Source of the DNA: Laccaria trichodermophora
Taxonomy: Eukaryota; Basidiomycota; Agaricomycetes; Agaricales; Hydnangiaceae
Reading direction: 5' to 3'
Assembly (NCBI GenBank): GCA_018417955.1
Contig: JACTVC010000021.1
Location: 992,001 to 1,056,000, forward strand
Length of the DNA: 64,000 nt
A model generated the notes under the pieces. That model did no database searches. It was not told where the DNA came from and worked only from the letters and a program-made list of their open reading frames with translations. Position numbers and translations under genes: made by a program. Of the stretch, positions 21,892-33,870 are shown piece by piece (the first letter of the stretch is position 1; every line of letters begins with the position of its first letter).

Positions 21892-24180
21892 ATGGATGCG
21901 CAGCCCATAGCGAGAGTCAACCATATCTCCCTCCTCCCATTAGCCGTGGGGCAAGGTGTAGAGGTCAACCAGTCGTTCGATTCAGAAATGTACGCATTCT
22001 TCTCCAGCGCAGCGTCTTTCGAAACTAATTCCCCGTTGTTACCCTGAAAGATTGCCTAAACATATCATTGTTGGAACGGAATCAAAAGCAGAACTTGGGG
22101 TCAAGATTATTCCTGTAGCCGATGACTTGCGCTCGAAGAATCTGTTTGAGACAAAGCAAGCAGAAACAGAAGGAGGTCTCCGAGGTTGGATGACGATTGC
22201 TGGAGCGTAAGATGTTTCTCGTTGGAAAATGTCATCGATCCTCACATTTGCCGAAAAGTTGGTTGATACAATTCAGCACATTTGGGTGAGGCTTAAGAGT
22301 CCCGATTCCTCTATTTTTCTAACATAAATTCTTAGTTACGTCTATTCATATGGAGTATATCAAGGTGAGTGTACCCAATCATTTCGCGTCGATGAATCCA
22401 ACAATCCACGAATAATTCAGATTACTACACACGGGTTTTCTTGACGAACCATACGCCGAGCAGCATTGCGTTGGTACCTCGTCGCCGTATTTCCACCATT
22501 ACTAATTATGAGTCCAGGTGGATTGGAAGCTTTCAGCTCATGATGCCATTTGCTCTCGGGCTAGTTTCCGGGAAGCTCTTCGACGCAGGTTATTTCCACC
22601 ACCTAATCTTCTTGGGCTCCGTAATCTTCACATTCTCGTACGATTTTCAACTAGCTCTGATCAAACTCTTTTGACAAATCATACTATTGCAGACTCTTCA
22701 TGGTATCTCTGGCGCAACCCAATCAATATTACCAGGTGAGGAACTTACAGAGGAGCTTTGCAAAATATATTAACGGTTTTCGTAGGTTTTCTTGAGCCAA
22801 GGTCTGGGGATGGGCCTTGGGATCGGGCTTGTATTCGTCCCAACGGCCTCGATTTGTGCGCTTCACTTTAAAAGGCGTAAAGCCCTTGCGACGGGTATCG
22901 TCTTCAGCGGAAGCTCCGCCGGCGGTCTGGTTTTCCCCATCAGTTGAGTTCGCCTTCCTTTATAGCTATACAATCGCAACTGACGTTGATGCAGTGCTCA
23001 AGTAATTATGGGCTCCTTTAATTTCTATCACATCCACTGAAAATGGGTTTGAATTTTAGTCACCTCCTCCTCTCACAGGGATATGCGAATGCCGTGCGAT
23101 ATACAGCGTACATCGTCCTTGGCTGTCTCACGATTGGAAACTTGCTCATGAGGAAGCCGCTCCCAACTAACACACAGAGGCTGCACCCACCCATGATCGC
23201 GAGCTTCTTCAAAGAGCCGGAATATCTTATGACCATTCTGGGGTACGTGTCAGCGGCCTCCCAACAGTCTGTTTTAAACCTCTTTATAGGTCTTTCTTGA
23301 TGTTCTATGGAATATTTTTCCCAGGTGCGTCCAAGCGTAATATCCTCTGCAGTTTACAAAGGAGTAATAATCAATTATCAGTTGTGTACTTGCAATTATA
23401 CGCAGTTCTACACAAAGTCGACGGGAACCTAGCCTTCTATTCGGTTAGTGATCTCCTCTTGGCCCTTTCTTCTAAGGCTAATATTTTTTTACTTTTGTGA
23501 TAGTTGGCTATTTTGAACGCATGCAGCTTTGTGGGTCGCATCTTTGGAAACTTTTTTGCAGATACCTATGGAGCATGGAATTTATTGATTCCAACGACTG
23601 CCATCGCGGGTGGCACGATTTGGGCTGTTTTGGGAGTGTTCGTGATACTTTTCCTCGTCCCTCCCCATCCCCTTTGATTACTAAATATTTCCAGGCATGA
23701 TGAAGCTACCCTGATTGTTGTAGCGATGGTGTATGGTTTCTTTTCAGGGGCATGTTTGTCGCATTTTATATGAAAAAGAATTATCACGGTTCTGATCAGA
23801 ATTTATTAGGGTTATCATTATCATTCGCGGCACTTGGTTCGCTCGCTCAGTCTCCGAGTGAAATTGGGTATGCGTTGATACTAGAACTTGGGCCGTTCTC
23901 TCCTCCTTACAATTCGAATTTAATTAGTGCCCGAACGGGTCTCGTATTGGCGATTTCAAGTTTAGGTTGTCTTTTCGCTGCACCAACGCAAGGCGCTCTT
24001 CTTTCTCGAACTTACTTGTGGATTCGACCAATTGCGTTTTCAAGCGTAAGTACCCTCTCACTCATGCTGATCCCGGATGTATCTTGATTTTTTGTGTAGA
24101 CCTTGCTTTTTGTTGCCGCCCTGCTTGGGGTTTTAATTAGAAGCCGTCTTGTAGAAAAGAAGGGCGTTGGAAGGGTTTAA
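21892..24180 (+). CDS. Monocarboxylate-type MFS transporter, 477 aa, 17 exons
   Basis: Model: 21892-21955, 22008-22206, 22259-22285, 22336-22364, 22421-22473, 22513-22637, 22693-22735, 22786-22942, 22995-23001, 23060-23242, 23290-23324, 23382-23443, 23504-23637, 23695-23753, 23810-23867, 23928-24045, 24100-24180. The sum is 1434 nt with all phases consistent. Family marks: GGLRGWMTIAGAWLIQFSTFGYVYSYGVYQDYY split over small exons, SFQLMMPFALGLVSGKLFD, GLGMGLGIGLVFVP, HFKRRKALATGIVFSGSSAGG, VGRIFGNFFADTYGAWN, PSEIGARTGL. This is the fungal MCT/MCH group, which exports or imports small organic acids or riboflavin; the substrate is unknown. A 7-nt exon at 22995-23001 is required to give PIMLNHLL. 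Without it the frame is lost, so a naive frame search makes the gene look broken. The protein appears complete. The first exon and the intron after it are the least certain part. Confidence 0.88.
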
Positions 24181-24438
24181 TCATGATTACACTGGAATGG
24201 TGCACAAAAATGTGGGGTTTCCGCAGCATGTATAAACTATGTAACTCAAGCTATGTAACGACATTGTGGACTTCGTTTGCACTCGGTTATCTCGGGCGCT
24301 GAGAGGTTTCCGTTGTTGCAAAACGGCCACCGCTCGAGCTTTCGAAAACTTCAAGATATATATATCAACAATTAGCTTAGTTACTGTCAACGTACATGTA
24401 GCATTACAATACATTTTTCAGAGGTACTTAAATACGCG

Positions 24439-26103
24439 CTATCCAGGCAGACGACCATAATCCTCCGTTTCGTCAATAGAGGTATAATCCAGGTTGGGAT
24501 CACGACCGTTCCGGTCATCTGTAGCCGGACTTTCACGATCGCCAGTGAACGGTAACGAAAATTGCGTATGATAATTCAGAGCGTTGTGACCAGACTCCAT
24601 CCTTCGGACAAGCCTACTTGACGTGCTTGTGGTACCCGGTGTGGTGCTATTGCCTAAACCTTCGGGGTCACCATCCGTCCATCGGCCTTGGTCCATATCT
24701 GAACCAGCAACAGATCCATCTGGGAGGTGTCCGTAATTTCCAGGATAAACAGGTCTTCGCGATCCTTCCTCAGGATGATAGCGATGAGAGTCGGGGATTG
24801 GGGAGAGAGGAGTGGCATCCTTTTCAACTCTTGGTGGATCGCTCAAGAGGGCAGGGCGGGTGATGGAGAACAGGATGAGGTTGAAGAAACCCGTAAGGGC
24901 ATACAGGGTACTGGAAAACAGTAAAACTTGGTATGAGACGTTGCCTCCCTGGAAACCCATCCACCGGGTTACGGATAATGGTGCGACGCAGACGACGTAG
25001 ACCACCGGGTAGCTGTTAAATGTCAGTGAGCGAGACGGAGACACATGAAGTTCGCAAAACACACAAGAGTAGCTTCCTCGCCACTTTCTTGCTTTCTTTA
25101 TCAACTTCCTTGTCATCGATCATTCCATTGTGCATGATCAGGAACATTACACCGTATAGAATGATCATGATGATTGCAGTGGACCACATGTATAGGTACT
25201 GAGACATAAGCTGCGCCGTTTTGTGGGTCGAGAGGATCCAACACCCTATCAAAAGTTAAGTTTCTTTTTCAGGATTTCTTTTAAATTAGGACTGACAATA
25301 ACCTGTCGGGCCGTAGTATCGTTGTGTCCGCCGGGTAGCGGCATAGGGTATCCCAATTACAAGACCTGTGAATGCCCAAATTCCGAGGATGGTGAGTTTT
25401 GAAGCGGTTCTGCGAATGTTCCATCTCAATATGAGGGTGAAAAAGGTCTGGAGCGCGATGGCCTGGATAATCAGCGAGGAAATTTGAGACACGATGATAT
25501 AACGAATCAACTGCCGCATACCAGGCAGCTATATTATACACATGTCAACAAGGTTTTTTTTGAGAGAGTGTGATACGGACTTACGTGAAAGCTACAGAGT
25601 CACTTCCCAACTGCTTCAGCACTGCCTGCGCACTGCAGAGCGAACCTTCCGTTATTTCCTGCCGTGACAATATCAGCCAATGTTTGGTACGTAGGAACTT
25701 CTGATAGTTCACCGCATCCTTAATCCACTGAACGTTAAGAATGTTTCCTAGAAACAGAATAAGGTTATATTCCTCGAAGTTATGCAATCCGTACCCATGG
25801 CTTGAAATAGGTCGGCGATCATCAGATTTATGAACAGGCTTGAGTCGGTTGCGTCTGTTGTAAGAATGTTCCCTCGTCGCGCTCTTTTGAATCGTTTGTA
25901 CTATTCAGGCTGTTACTCATAAAAGAAAGGAGGAGATGAGGAATCTAATGCACAACGACAAACACTAGGATACTGATGTTGCACGCCGCGGTCACGCTGG
26001 CAATAAGTAGGTTAGCGTCCATGTTTGGCAAAACACAAAAAAATACATGCGTGGCGGCTTGAACAGTGAAAAGAAGGCCCACTCTTTCTCCGAAGCTGAA
26101 CAT
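24439..26103 (-). CDS. Seven-TM receptor, fungal Git3/glucose-receptor-like GPCR
   Basis: Multi-exon gene from ATG 26103 to TAG 24439. It starts MFSFGERVGLLFTVQAA, followed by TM1 (the exact splice there is uncertain), a basic loop KRFKRARRG, TM2 LFINLMIADLFQAMGNIL, an extracellular part EITEGSLCSAQAVLKQLG, TM3 SLIIQAIALQTFFTL, TM4 LGIWAFTGLVIGIPYA, then TRRTQRYYGPTGY|CWI, TM5 LYMWSTAIIMIILYGVMFLI, a short third loop DDKEVDKESKKVARK, TM6 YPVVYVVCVAPLS and TM7 LFSSTLYALTGFFNLILF. The YGPTGYWCWI-type motif and order fit basidiomycete GPCRs related to the cAMP-pathway sugar receptor. The C-tail of about 130 residues is Ser/Thr/Pro-rich and hydrophilic, suitable for phosphorylation. Ligand unknown. 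Tail-to-tail with the transporter ending at 24180. Confidence 0.82.
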
Positions 26104-28677
26104 GTCGGGTGAGTGGGAACAAGTCCAGGTGTGTGTTCGCGCGTGCCTGATATATGAAGCATTGACGAGCGCGGCGCCAAGCATCCTTGTTCTCACACAA
26201 TGTTCTGTGGACCTTGAACACAGCATTTTACGCTGGGAAAAGGGTCTGGAACCCAAACCTTACTTTTAGGCTAGGGCTAGTTGACATTGCGGTGCACGAT
26301 TGACGCTGGTTGGGGCTAGAGAGGTGTACCTTGAGATTTAGGCAAACTTCAATTAGAGCGGAAAACGCATCGTAAGGGTTTATTTTACACCCGAAATCGA
26401 CATCTTGAAGCTTGTAGGTCTCTCCATGGGACGTTGCGAAGTGAGAGATCGTGGTTGACTTGTGAGATACCTGAATTTGCTCACATTGTACGTCCGCGTC
26501 ATCCCCTCTTGCCATGTGAAAATGTACTTGACAGCTGACATTTGTTGTGTTTTGTTGAGGACCTCATTGCGATGCAGAGCTTTCTACGTTTTTCCTTGGC
26601 AGGTTCAATTCCACGAATGCGAGTACTCGTCCTGCCGCATGTCATCAAAAACACCCAGACTTTCAATTATACATATGAGCGTACCAACCGTTGAGACAGA
26701 AAGCTGTTCACAAGGAGAGGCATATCGTGTGAGCGGCCTACTGACGTACAGTTGAACCTGCCCTTGTTCCCTTCAATGACCGTGCACTGCCCAATGTCAG
26801 CGCGGAGTGCATCTCTCAAACATTGGACTGGTAGCTTAAGACGGAAAGAGTCATATTGTCGTCATAAACTTCCGCTCTGATATTTGGAATACCAGTGTGA
26901 GGGAGAGGATGAGGCCACGGTAGTCATGAATGCGACGAGAATGGCGGAGAAGGTTGCATCACCCTGCTGGATGGGCAGGGGAATTGAGACGCTTCGAATC
27001 TCAGAATTTGGAGTGGTCATGAGGGCTGACGGAATTTGGGTCAGTTATTGAAGAGATTGGTTGGCTGAAGACTTACTTCGATGGTGCAAGGGGAGCCTTG
27101 CCCGAGCAAATGAATTGTTTTCATGCTCACCTGGAAGGCGGTCTGTCGTGGAATGAATTTGAAAGGTGGACAACAGAGAGGATGTACGCTCACGTTTAGG
27201 TATGCCAGTGGAACCTTCAAAAACGTACTACTCAGCCAATGGTCCGCCTTTCCGCTTCTGTTAAGACAGGTCCGACGGACATTGTGTAGGATGTGTTTAC
27301 AACAAAGGTTGAACGCAGCGGTAGTCACCGCAAAATTTGTTCCCAATGACCGATATCGTACATCGGAAGGCTTGTGGTTCCGTAGGACGGCGTACGTGAC
27401 CCAAATCAGGACCATATGGCAAGGGCCCACTTTGCGCTTGACAGTCGAGCGGCGTTAAGATACAAATTCCTGAAATCAAGCTCGGATCGCCAGATGTGTA
27501 ACTGCATCTTCTGCAAATTTCAGTTGTCGCCCGACGATGTAGGTCGCCTGAACGCGAAGAAGTCGGCGTGTTAGTATCGCAAGGAGTGCTAGTGAATGCT
27601 TAGCGGAGCCCGCACCTTCAGATGGCGTTCCCCACCAGAGTACGTATTCAGACCAGAAGTAAGGTATATAGAACTTGGGGTGAAGCAGCCTCATGGACTT
27701 TGAGCTACTCATTTCCCCCAAGTGTCCCAAAATATCGACCCACCTTCGAGGAAAAGGCTTAATCTTTCGAAGTGATTTGGCAGCAGTTTTGAATTCCAAA
27801 TCCGATCGGAGGTGCGTAGTAACCAAAGGCGGATGCGAAGCAAAAGTATTGAAGAGATGGAGGGGCGTACAACAGAGTCAAATGGGAGCGTTGAGCTTTG
27901 TCGTGCTTAGCGACAGCATACTTGTCATAAAGTACGCCGACAGGTCGGAAGAGATGCTCAACGTTGAGCGACAAGACTGATCAGGAACAAATTTATAACA
28001 ACATCACGTGACTTACTGTGCGCCACGTACACACTTCAACTTGAACTTGAAGTCTTTGAGCATGTACCACCATAACTACGCTTCGGAACCGGAACAAGCT
28101 CGCGGAGCCTCTGCTGTTTTGTCGTCACTCTAACATACCGCCTTACATTGTCTGGAGAGGGACAATACTCAGCGGAGCCGAGGGCGCTTAGGAGGAGGTG
28201 GATAAGGGTAAATAGGCGCTATTCGATAAGTGCAGCATATCAGTCCATTCATCTGACCATATCAATGCCAGGCAGGAGTATCGTTTGTTATTCAGATGTC
28301 AGAACGTCATCCGTACAACGTCTCGTGGTTCACCCGACAAGCGCGGGTTCCCCGCCATATTTTCCAAATCGGGCTTAGCCAGTCGCGCCAGGCCCATATC
28401 GGGACAAGGGCGGGTCGCTTTCAGCTTGATGGATGTTCAACATTTCGAATTCGCCCTGCGATGAGTCACACGCCCCGCTCCCGCCGTTCCCGAACCTTTC
28501 CATTGAGGTAGATGGCGGCGATATCAGCTTATTTGCCTGTGGGTCCAATCTGTTTATCCTGATCAACGTGAGAAGGGTATAAGACCGCCTTCCGACGATT
28601 TTGACTCAATAGGTTTTCCCGCCGCCTGCCCTCCACCACACTTTGTGACTCCCCAACACCGCCTGCACCAACTTGCT
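26104..28677. other. 2.6-kb interval without a confident gene
   Basis: Minus-strand fragments with membrane-like character lie at 27430-27980 (for example YFWSEYVLWWG and a helical frame around 27380-27500), but I could not join them into one model with consistent phases. They may be a decayed gene. The rest shows n chance frames only. The last 100 bp are the likely promoter of the DUF6699-type gene, with TATAAG at about 28578. Confidence 0.4.
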
Positions 28678-29373
28678 ATGCATTTCATATCGACGACGCC
28701 TTCGCTGCACAGCACTGAGTACTCTTCATGGGGCACGCTTTCCTCACACCCTGCATCTCCCCTTCCACCGTCATGGAATGGGCACGTGCCATCATCTGTG
28801 GGAACAACATGTCTCCCGAGCCCTGGTAGTGTTTGTGAGTCCCGCCTCCCGCCCTTAGCAACAATCTCAATCTAAACCAACTCCTTAGATACCTTAATCA
28901 GCTCAGTTCACCCCGCTCTCCAACTCGGCGCCTCTTCGCCCCATCTATTCTTCGACGTCCGAAAAGACATCTCTCAAATCCGACAAAACCCGAACTACCC
29001 ATTCACGTTTGCCGACGCCGCCTTCTCCCCTCCCACCGCTCGTGTTTCCCTTCGCATTCAAGGAACCCAAGTTAAATCAGACTTCACAACTCCTAACGGT
29101 CGCTTCATCACCATAGGCGATATACTACAATGGGTATACCTGCAAGCCAACTCCCCAGTGTCGAAGGACGTCTATAACTCCTTGCCTAGAGACGTGCAAT
29201 CTGCCGCAAGCACAAATTTCCGTGGAAGAGTGGGGGGGAATACGACTGAGTTCAACAAGGGGCTTTATATGCTCGACGTGCTCGGCCCGAGGATATTCTT
29301 TGTTGGGCTGTGCAGATCCCCGGATGGTGTGTGGGACGCAATATTTTCTGCGCCGCCACCCGCACGCTATTGA
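28678..29373 (+). CDS. DUF6699-type protein, 210 aa
   Basis: Two exons: 28678-28825 and 28889-29373 (633 nt). Exon 1 encodes a Ser/Pro/Thr-rich disordered leader. Exon 2 holds the conserved domain: SVHPALQLGASSPHLFFDVR, then FTFADAAFSPPTARVSLRIQ, then FITIGDILQWVYLQAN, and near the end LYMLDVLGPRIFFVGL. That layout is what I recall for DUF6699, a family largely restricted to basidiomycetes and without an assigned function. The ATG at 28678 is used because an upstream in-frame start at 28645 is only GTG. No signal peptide or TM, so probably cytosolic. Confidence 0.75.
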
Positions 29374-30101
29374 ACTCGGTTCATCCTGGTTCGGTCTTGC
29401 TCGGCTGTTCTTTGGCGACGACGACTCGCTCTCTGCCGCTGGTCGGATCTGAGATATTTCATTTCTCAAGTGTGTGCCGCTCTGTCTCTCTTTTTTTGGA
29501 GATGAAGAAAGCCAAGTCGACGCAGCGCGTCAAGATGCTTTGGTCGCGGACCCCAACGTTGTATCATTATTGAACACATCTCATCGACTTGTATTGGACT
29601 CGGACGCTATAGCTCAAGCTCTGTCTCCTGGTTGTACTATTGTTTGTCGACTTGCTCTCGGACTGTATCCCTAGCTGTACCCGATCCCGGACTGTATTAC
29701 TACCTAAAACCCCCTCTCGATCTAGATTTGTACTCCATCATCCCCACACCGCTACTTATCATAGAATTGCTTATACCTGCCGCTATCTACGCTATCGCAT
29801 TGCTGTTTTACTTGTTTATCTTATATACTGCTTTCAACCCCTAACCTTGTTGCGGCTGAGAGAGCTCGTGGACTCTGATTGGTACTGACATAAAATCTGT
29901 AGCATCTGCTTTTTACATAAAGGCAAATTTTCTGTTCCTTGCCTAGATCTGTAGCAGTCCGATTTTCTCCCGCTTGAGCCTGCGTCTGAAAAAGAAGACA
30001 GGGACCGTAAAGTACGTTCCTCTCAGATACTAATTGGGGTGCGTAGGAAAAAGAATTTGAAAATATTGTCTTTGAGTTGAGGTGTGGTGAGCGAGGGAAA
30101 A
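29374..30101. other. Convergent intergenic region
   Basis: Between the 3' ends of the genes at 29373 and 30102. A frame at 29632-29844 looks hydrophobic but has no ATG. Otherwise nothing is seen. Confidence 0.5.
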
Positions 30102-32067
30102 CTATAGAGTATACAAGAATCCGGGAGTCTCTTCAAGCACAACGTTCCCCAACCTTGCGGAGCTGTTCCGACGATTCAAAATCAAAGTGTTGACCACCAA
30201 AAGCATCAGTAGAAGAAATTGGCAACCCATAGTGGCCCATAGCCCGTTTAAGTATCTAACTAAATGTCAACTCACTCAGTTAGATGAGGTCAGGATGACG
30301 CACCGAGGGAAGTCTTGTTGGCGGTAGACCATCGTCGCAAATACGCCACCTACTCCGCCAAAGGCGACTATCACACTGGTTGACACGGCACGCTGCAGAG
30401 ATATTTGGTTACGCAGGCTGCAAAAAGAATGTGGATCCGTACCTTGGTGTGGGTCGTTACATTGTTGGCGTTCTGTATGTGTTGAGTCAAATTGCCAACT
30501 TGAAAGTTGAAGATACCTACGTAGGCAATAATTCCTGGAATAGAACCGGACGCCCCCATATTGATGAGGAAAAGTCCAAGATAACGAGCGCCGTGGGGTG
30601 TGGCGTAACCTGTGATCATCAAACCAGTAATGGACATCAGGGTTTGAACCCCGAGCCAGATTGCTCTTTTCTTCGTTTTGTCGGAAATCCAGGCGAAAAA
30701 AAAAGTACTAATTGCCTGAATACGATGCAGTTCAATCTCTAATGCGGAGATCATATTGAATTTGACTTACTGCGGCGATATACGGTGGGGTAGTTAGAAG
30801 GAGTGACATAGTTTCTGAGAACCCCATCCCACTCAAGATGGTGGGGATGAAAAAAGCCATTGCGGCGCCCGGCATCGTGACACAATTGAACATCAAACCT
30901 TGATGAATGTCAATCGCAAAGAAAATAGGAAACGGACAGGACGGCACTGACCATACGACCACAGGAAGGGGTCCCTCAAATGTCTCAACACTTTGCCAGC
31001 AGTCAATTTATCAGGCAATGAGTCTCCACGGTCCTCTTCAACACGATCCAAAATTAACTGCGTTTGATCTTCGGTGAGAAAACGATTTTTGTCCGGGAAA
31101 TCTGGAACGAAAACCCATGCGATGGGACACAAACAAAGTGTACCGAGGCCTTCGAGGAGGAAGATCCATCGCCAACCGCTCATACCTGCCTTTCCGCCTA
31201 ATTTTGCTATGGCAGACGCAAGGAGGGCGCTAAAACCGTCGAGGACGATTGCCAATAGGTAGAATATGGCGAGGCGTTTTTGGACCTCGTGCCGCTTGTA
31301 CCATGTGGTGATAAGGAAGGCGAGAGCAGGGAAGAAGCCCGCCTGAAGGTTGAGGAAGGACGGAGCTTAGTGGCATCCTCAAAGTAATAATGGTGGTATA
31401 TGTAGGAAAGAATTACGGACCTCCAATATCGCCAACAGCACACGACAGAAACAAAGAGTACGCCACGAGGTCACAAAAGCCATGCCTATTTGGGAAATAC
31501 CCCACCCTGCGACTGAGATTGTGAGAAACGTGCGGGGACCAATATATTGTAAAACGATGTTCCCTGGGACTTGGCTGAAGGGTGATTACATCCAAAGACT
31601 GGCCAACACATTTGTATCGAAAATGACTCACAACAAAACATAAGGAGGGAAAAATATCATTGTGATGATGCTGTACCTTGAGCCGATGTCCATTCCCTAA
31701 ACCACGGGCGTCTATAATTTGGCTGTGGGTGAAGAGAAAGTTCGAATTAAGTACTAACCAAATCCTTGTTCATTCCCGCTGTACGGGCCATAGCTAAGTT
31801 TGTGCGATCAATCACGTCGATGGAATAAAGGAGACCCAGGAGCGGCAACAAACGCCAGTCGACTCGCCGCCTCGTCCCTTTGTTAGATCCTTTCCAAGTA
31901 ATTCAAATAATATAAACTTACAGGGTACGTCGAACAAAATCTGGATCGTATCGAGCGTCGGTCGTAACAGCCGCGTCGCTTCCACCGTTCTTCTCATCGA
32001 CTATTTGCATGCCAGCGGAACTTGCTACTACGATGGGTGGAAAGGGATGGGCAGTAGCGTGGAGCAT
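30102..32067 (-). CDS. MFS transporter, Dal5/allantoate permease (anion:cation symporter) type
   Basis: Multi-exon minus-strand gene, stop TAG at 30102-30104. An in-frame ATG at 32067 precedes the ATG at 32010 by 19 codons; the upstream one is preferred as the first in frame. Landmarks in order: DARYDPDFVRRTL, DRTNLAMARTAGM in TM1, MIFFPPYVLFQVPGN, FLCRVLLAILEAGFFPA, the ITTWYKRHEVQKRLAIFY loop, SGWRWIFLLEGLGTL, VFVPDFPDKNRFLTEDQ, a GLMFNCVTMPGAAMAFFIPT segment after the central loop, SDKTKKRAIWLG, and GFFATMVYR-like motifs near the end. These are classic for the DAL5/TNA1/VHT1 superfamily, which imports allantoate, nicotinate, vitamins or small peptides. The substrate is not determinable here. 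No disabling change was found, though I did not total every exon. Confidence 0.85.
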
Positions 32068-32466
32068 CTCTCAGATTTATGTATCTAGTAAAAATACCTA
32101 TAGCGACCGCGAACAAACATCTTGAAACTCCCAACTCCCTCCTGTTTGTGGTTGATACACCTTTAAAAAAATGACTGTCCTGATGACTGTCCTGTCTATT
32201 TCAATGTATATACTTTCATGGGCTGACCAGTTATTGCCTCTACTATATATGCGGCTTTTTTTTTTCGAGAAAAATCGCAAAGTGTAGGTAGAGAAAATTG
32301 TCACCGATACACGTCCGAAGAATCTCCTCTTTGGCACTTCTAAGTGACGAAAGAGCTACAAATAGAGACGGGTTCCATCGGCATGACACCACCACAACCA
32401 ATCAAGAGGTCTTCCCGCCGTTTTAATACCTACGTTACCGCAACTCCAGAAGTTCGAAAAAAAAGA

Positions 32467-32550
32467 TGGACACTGTGGGAATTGAACCCACGACCTCACG
32501 CAATCACGTAACTATGCGAAGCGTGCGCGCTACCCCTGTGCCAAGAGCCC
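32467..32550 (-). tRNA. tRNA-Ala (CGC)-like gene with a ~12-nt intron; stems imperfect
   Basis: Minus strand. The T-arm GTGGG/CCCAC encloses TTCAATT, and the anticodon stem CACGC/GCGTG is perfect. The loop TTCGCA gives anticodon CGC at 32516-32518, followed by an insert of about 12 nt at the normal intron position. Acceptor GGGCTCT against AGTGTCC has one T-T mismatch and one G-U. The D-stem GCAC/GCGC has one A-C mismatch. The two mismatches suggest a diverged or pseudo-tRNA. Discriminator A. Confidence 0.6.
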
Positions 32551-32948
32551 CATGTCATGGCTGCTCAACAGATTATCTTCAGGGACTGGACACTCAATAC
32601 GATCAACCAGTACGTCCTCTGTCTCCTGTTTGTTATATAACCGCTTTTATACCTGCAAGTTTGACGTTGCTGCAGCCAATTTATACTGCTAAACGACCGC
32701 ATTCCCCTGACTGTCATAGCGTGCGACTCAAGACGGCAATACCCCTCAGCGGGTTGGACGCTGCCAATAACGCGGCACTCCAGTCATCTGCGGATCTAGC
32801 AAATCCCGCTTGTACTCGCAAATTGATGAGAAAGGGTGCCAAATTTAATCCCTATATGTACGTTAATTTAGCACGAACATTCACGACATGAAAATCTAGG
32901 GCCAACCGATATTTGAACATGGATATTTTGCGTGCAAAACGACCCCCT
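32551..32948. other. Intergenic; nothing recognised
   Basis: No motif-bearing frame; a long plus-strand frame here is the antisense of the tRNA plus unrelated sequence. Confidence 0.45.
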
Positions 32949-33571
32949 CTAAGCCAGATTAACCTTGGGATACTGATATAACGTATCAAGGACGAGAAAT
33001 ATCGTATATCCGATGAGCGAAATAGCGAACAACGCGGCTGATTCTACGAATATCTCGATCACTGGGTTGGTCAGGCTAAACTGAGCGGACAATCTTTGGA
33101 TTTGCACAATGCGCAAAGTGGTGAAGAGAGTCGTTAGTAGGACGCTTGTGGTTGGGAATATGGGGTAGATGGTTAGTTGGTATCCTCCTGTAATTGACTC
33201 GGGCCGAGCTTCGATTACTACGACTAATGCAAAAACTAAAAAAATTAGATGTCAATTTTAGAACTTGGAGGATGATTGAAACCCACCCGTTCCCACCAAT
33301 GTTAGAACGACGGGCAGGATGACGAATCGCCACTCGCAGTCCGATACAACCTAGCACCGCCATATCTACGTTATAACCCCCTCTGATCTCAAGGACGACA
33401 AGAAAAAATATTATTCTCGCTTACGAAGACGGCTTCGGCGAGATTATTATTGATAATGAATGCCGCGACGTACGTCAGTCGGACAGTAAACCCCACTGTG
33501 AGATCGCCAGTTGGTATTTCCATGGCCAGTGCAGCCCAGGAGAGACATGCATGGACAATGTGGGCGAGCAA
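32949..33571 (-). pseudogene. Decayed copy of the seven-TM-like family (copy 1)
   Basis: Minus-strand sequence matches the intact genes at 52841 and 54789 from their third exon on: FTVRLTYVAAFIINNNLAEAVF then a donor, an exon IWRC-stop-VV where the Trp codon (TGG) of the intact copies is TAG at 33351-33353, then VVVIEARPESITGGYQLT, TTLRIVQIQRLSAQFSL and ESAALFAISLIGYTIF. Three residues of the KRRFN loop region and the whole last part after YPKVN are missing, ending at TAG 32949. First exons are absent: the sequence upstream is an unrelated repeat. Non-functional as a full receptor-like protein. Confidence 0.75.
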
Positions 33572-33589
33572 AGTATGTGCTACTGAGAA

Positions 33590-33870
33590 CTTGACTGAGA
33601 ATCACCCCCACCGACTCTCTCTAATTTGATTGGCTGCGGGACCTTGAGGACAAACCAACGTCCAGAGGCAGAAAACCAAGCGTATTTAGACAGTGGCATT
33701 GCTGGATAAAAAACGTGGAGCACTGAACAAACACACTGCCCGAATTGACTAGCGCCGTTGAGCAGTATCACTATCTTTTGATTGATATATATTTTACCTT
33801 ATTCTACCCATCCCCAATTCCCCGGAAAGCCCTAAGACCCTTTTTTGAGGTGCTTATGGTCGCACTTTCA
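33590..33870. repeat. Dispersed repeat, copy 1 (copy 2 near 35280-35515)
   Basis: Shares ordered blocks with 35280-35515 on the same strand: CTGCCTCTGGACGTT-like, a GAACAAACACA(C/T)TG block, GAATTGACTAG(C/T)GCCG, and GGAAAGCC followed by GACCCTTTTT. It replaces the 5' exons of the decayed gene at 32949. Translated on the minus strand, both carry ALVNSxxVFVQ. Confidence 0.6.

Noticed and set aside
22207..22335. Apparent stop codons in the MCT-type transporter, suggesting a pseudogene
   Set aside because: A 27-nt exon with in-phase introns on both sides restores the family motif AWLIQFSTFGYVYS.
23751..23870. Apparent frameshift after YGFFSG in the same transporter
   Set aside because: A 56-nt intron (23754-23809) gives the expected SGAWLSLSFAAL and keeps phase.
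27600..27700. DUF1295-like methyltransferase/reductase fragment (YFWSEYVLWWG)
   Set aside because: Single short match; neighbouring frames do not continue the family and no model could be built.
29632..29844. Hydrophobic 70-codon frame
   Set aside because: No ATG, no partner exons; lies in a convergent intergenic region.
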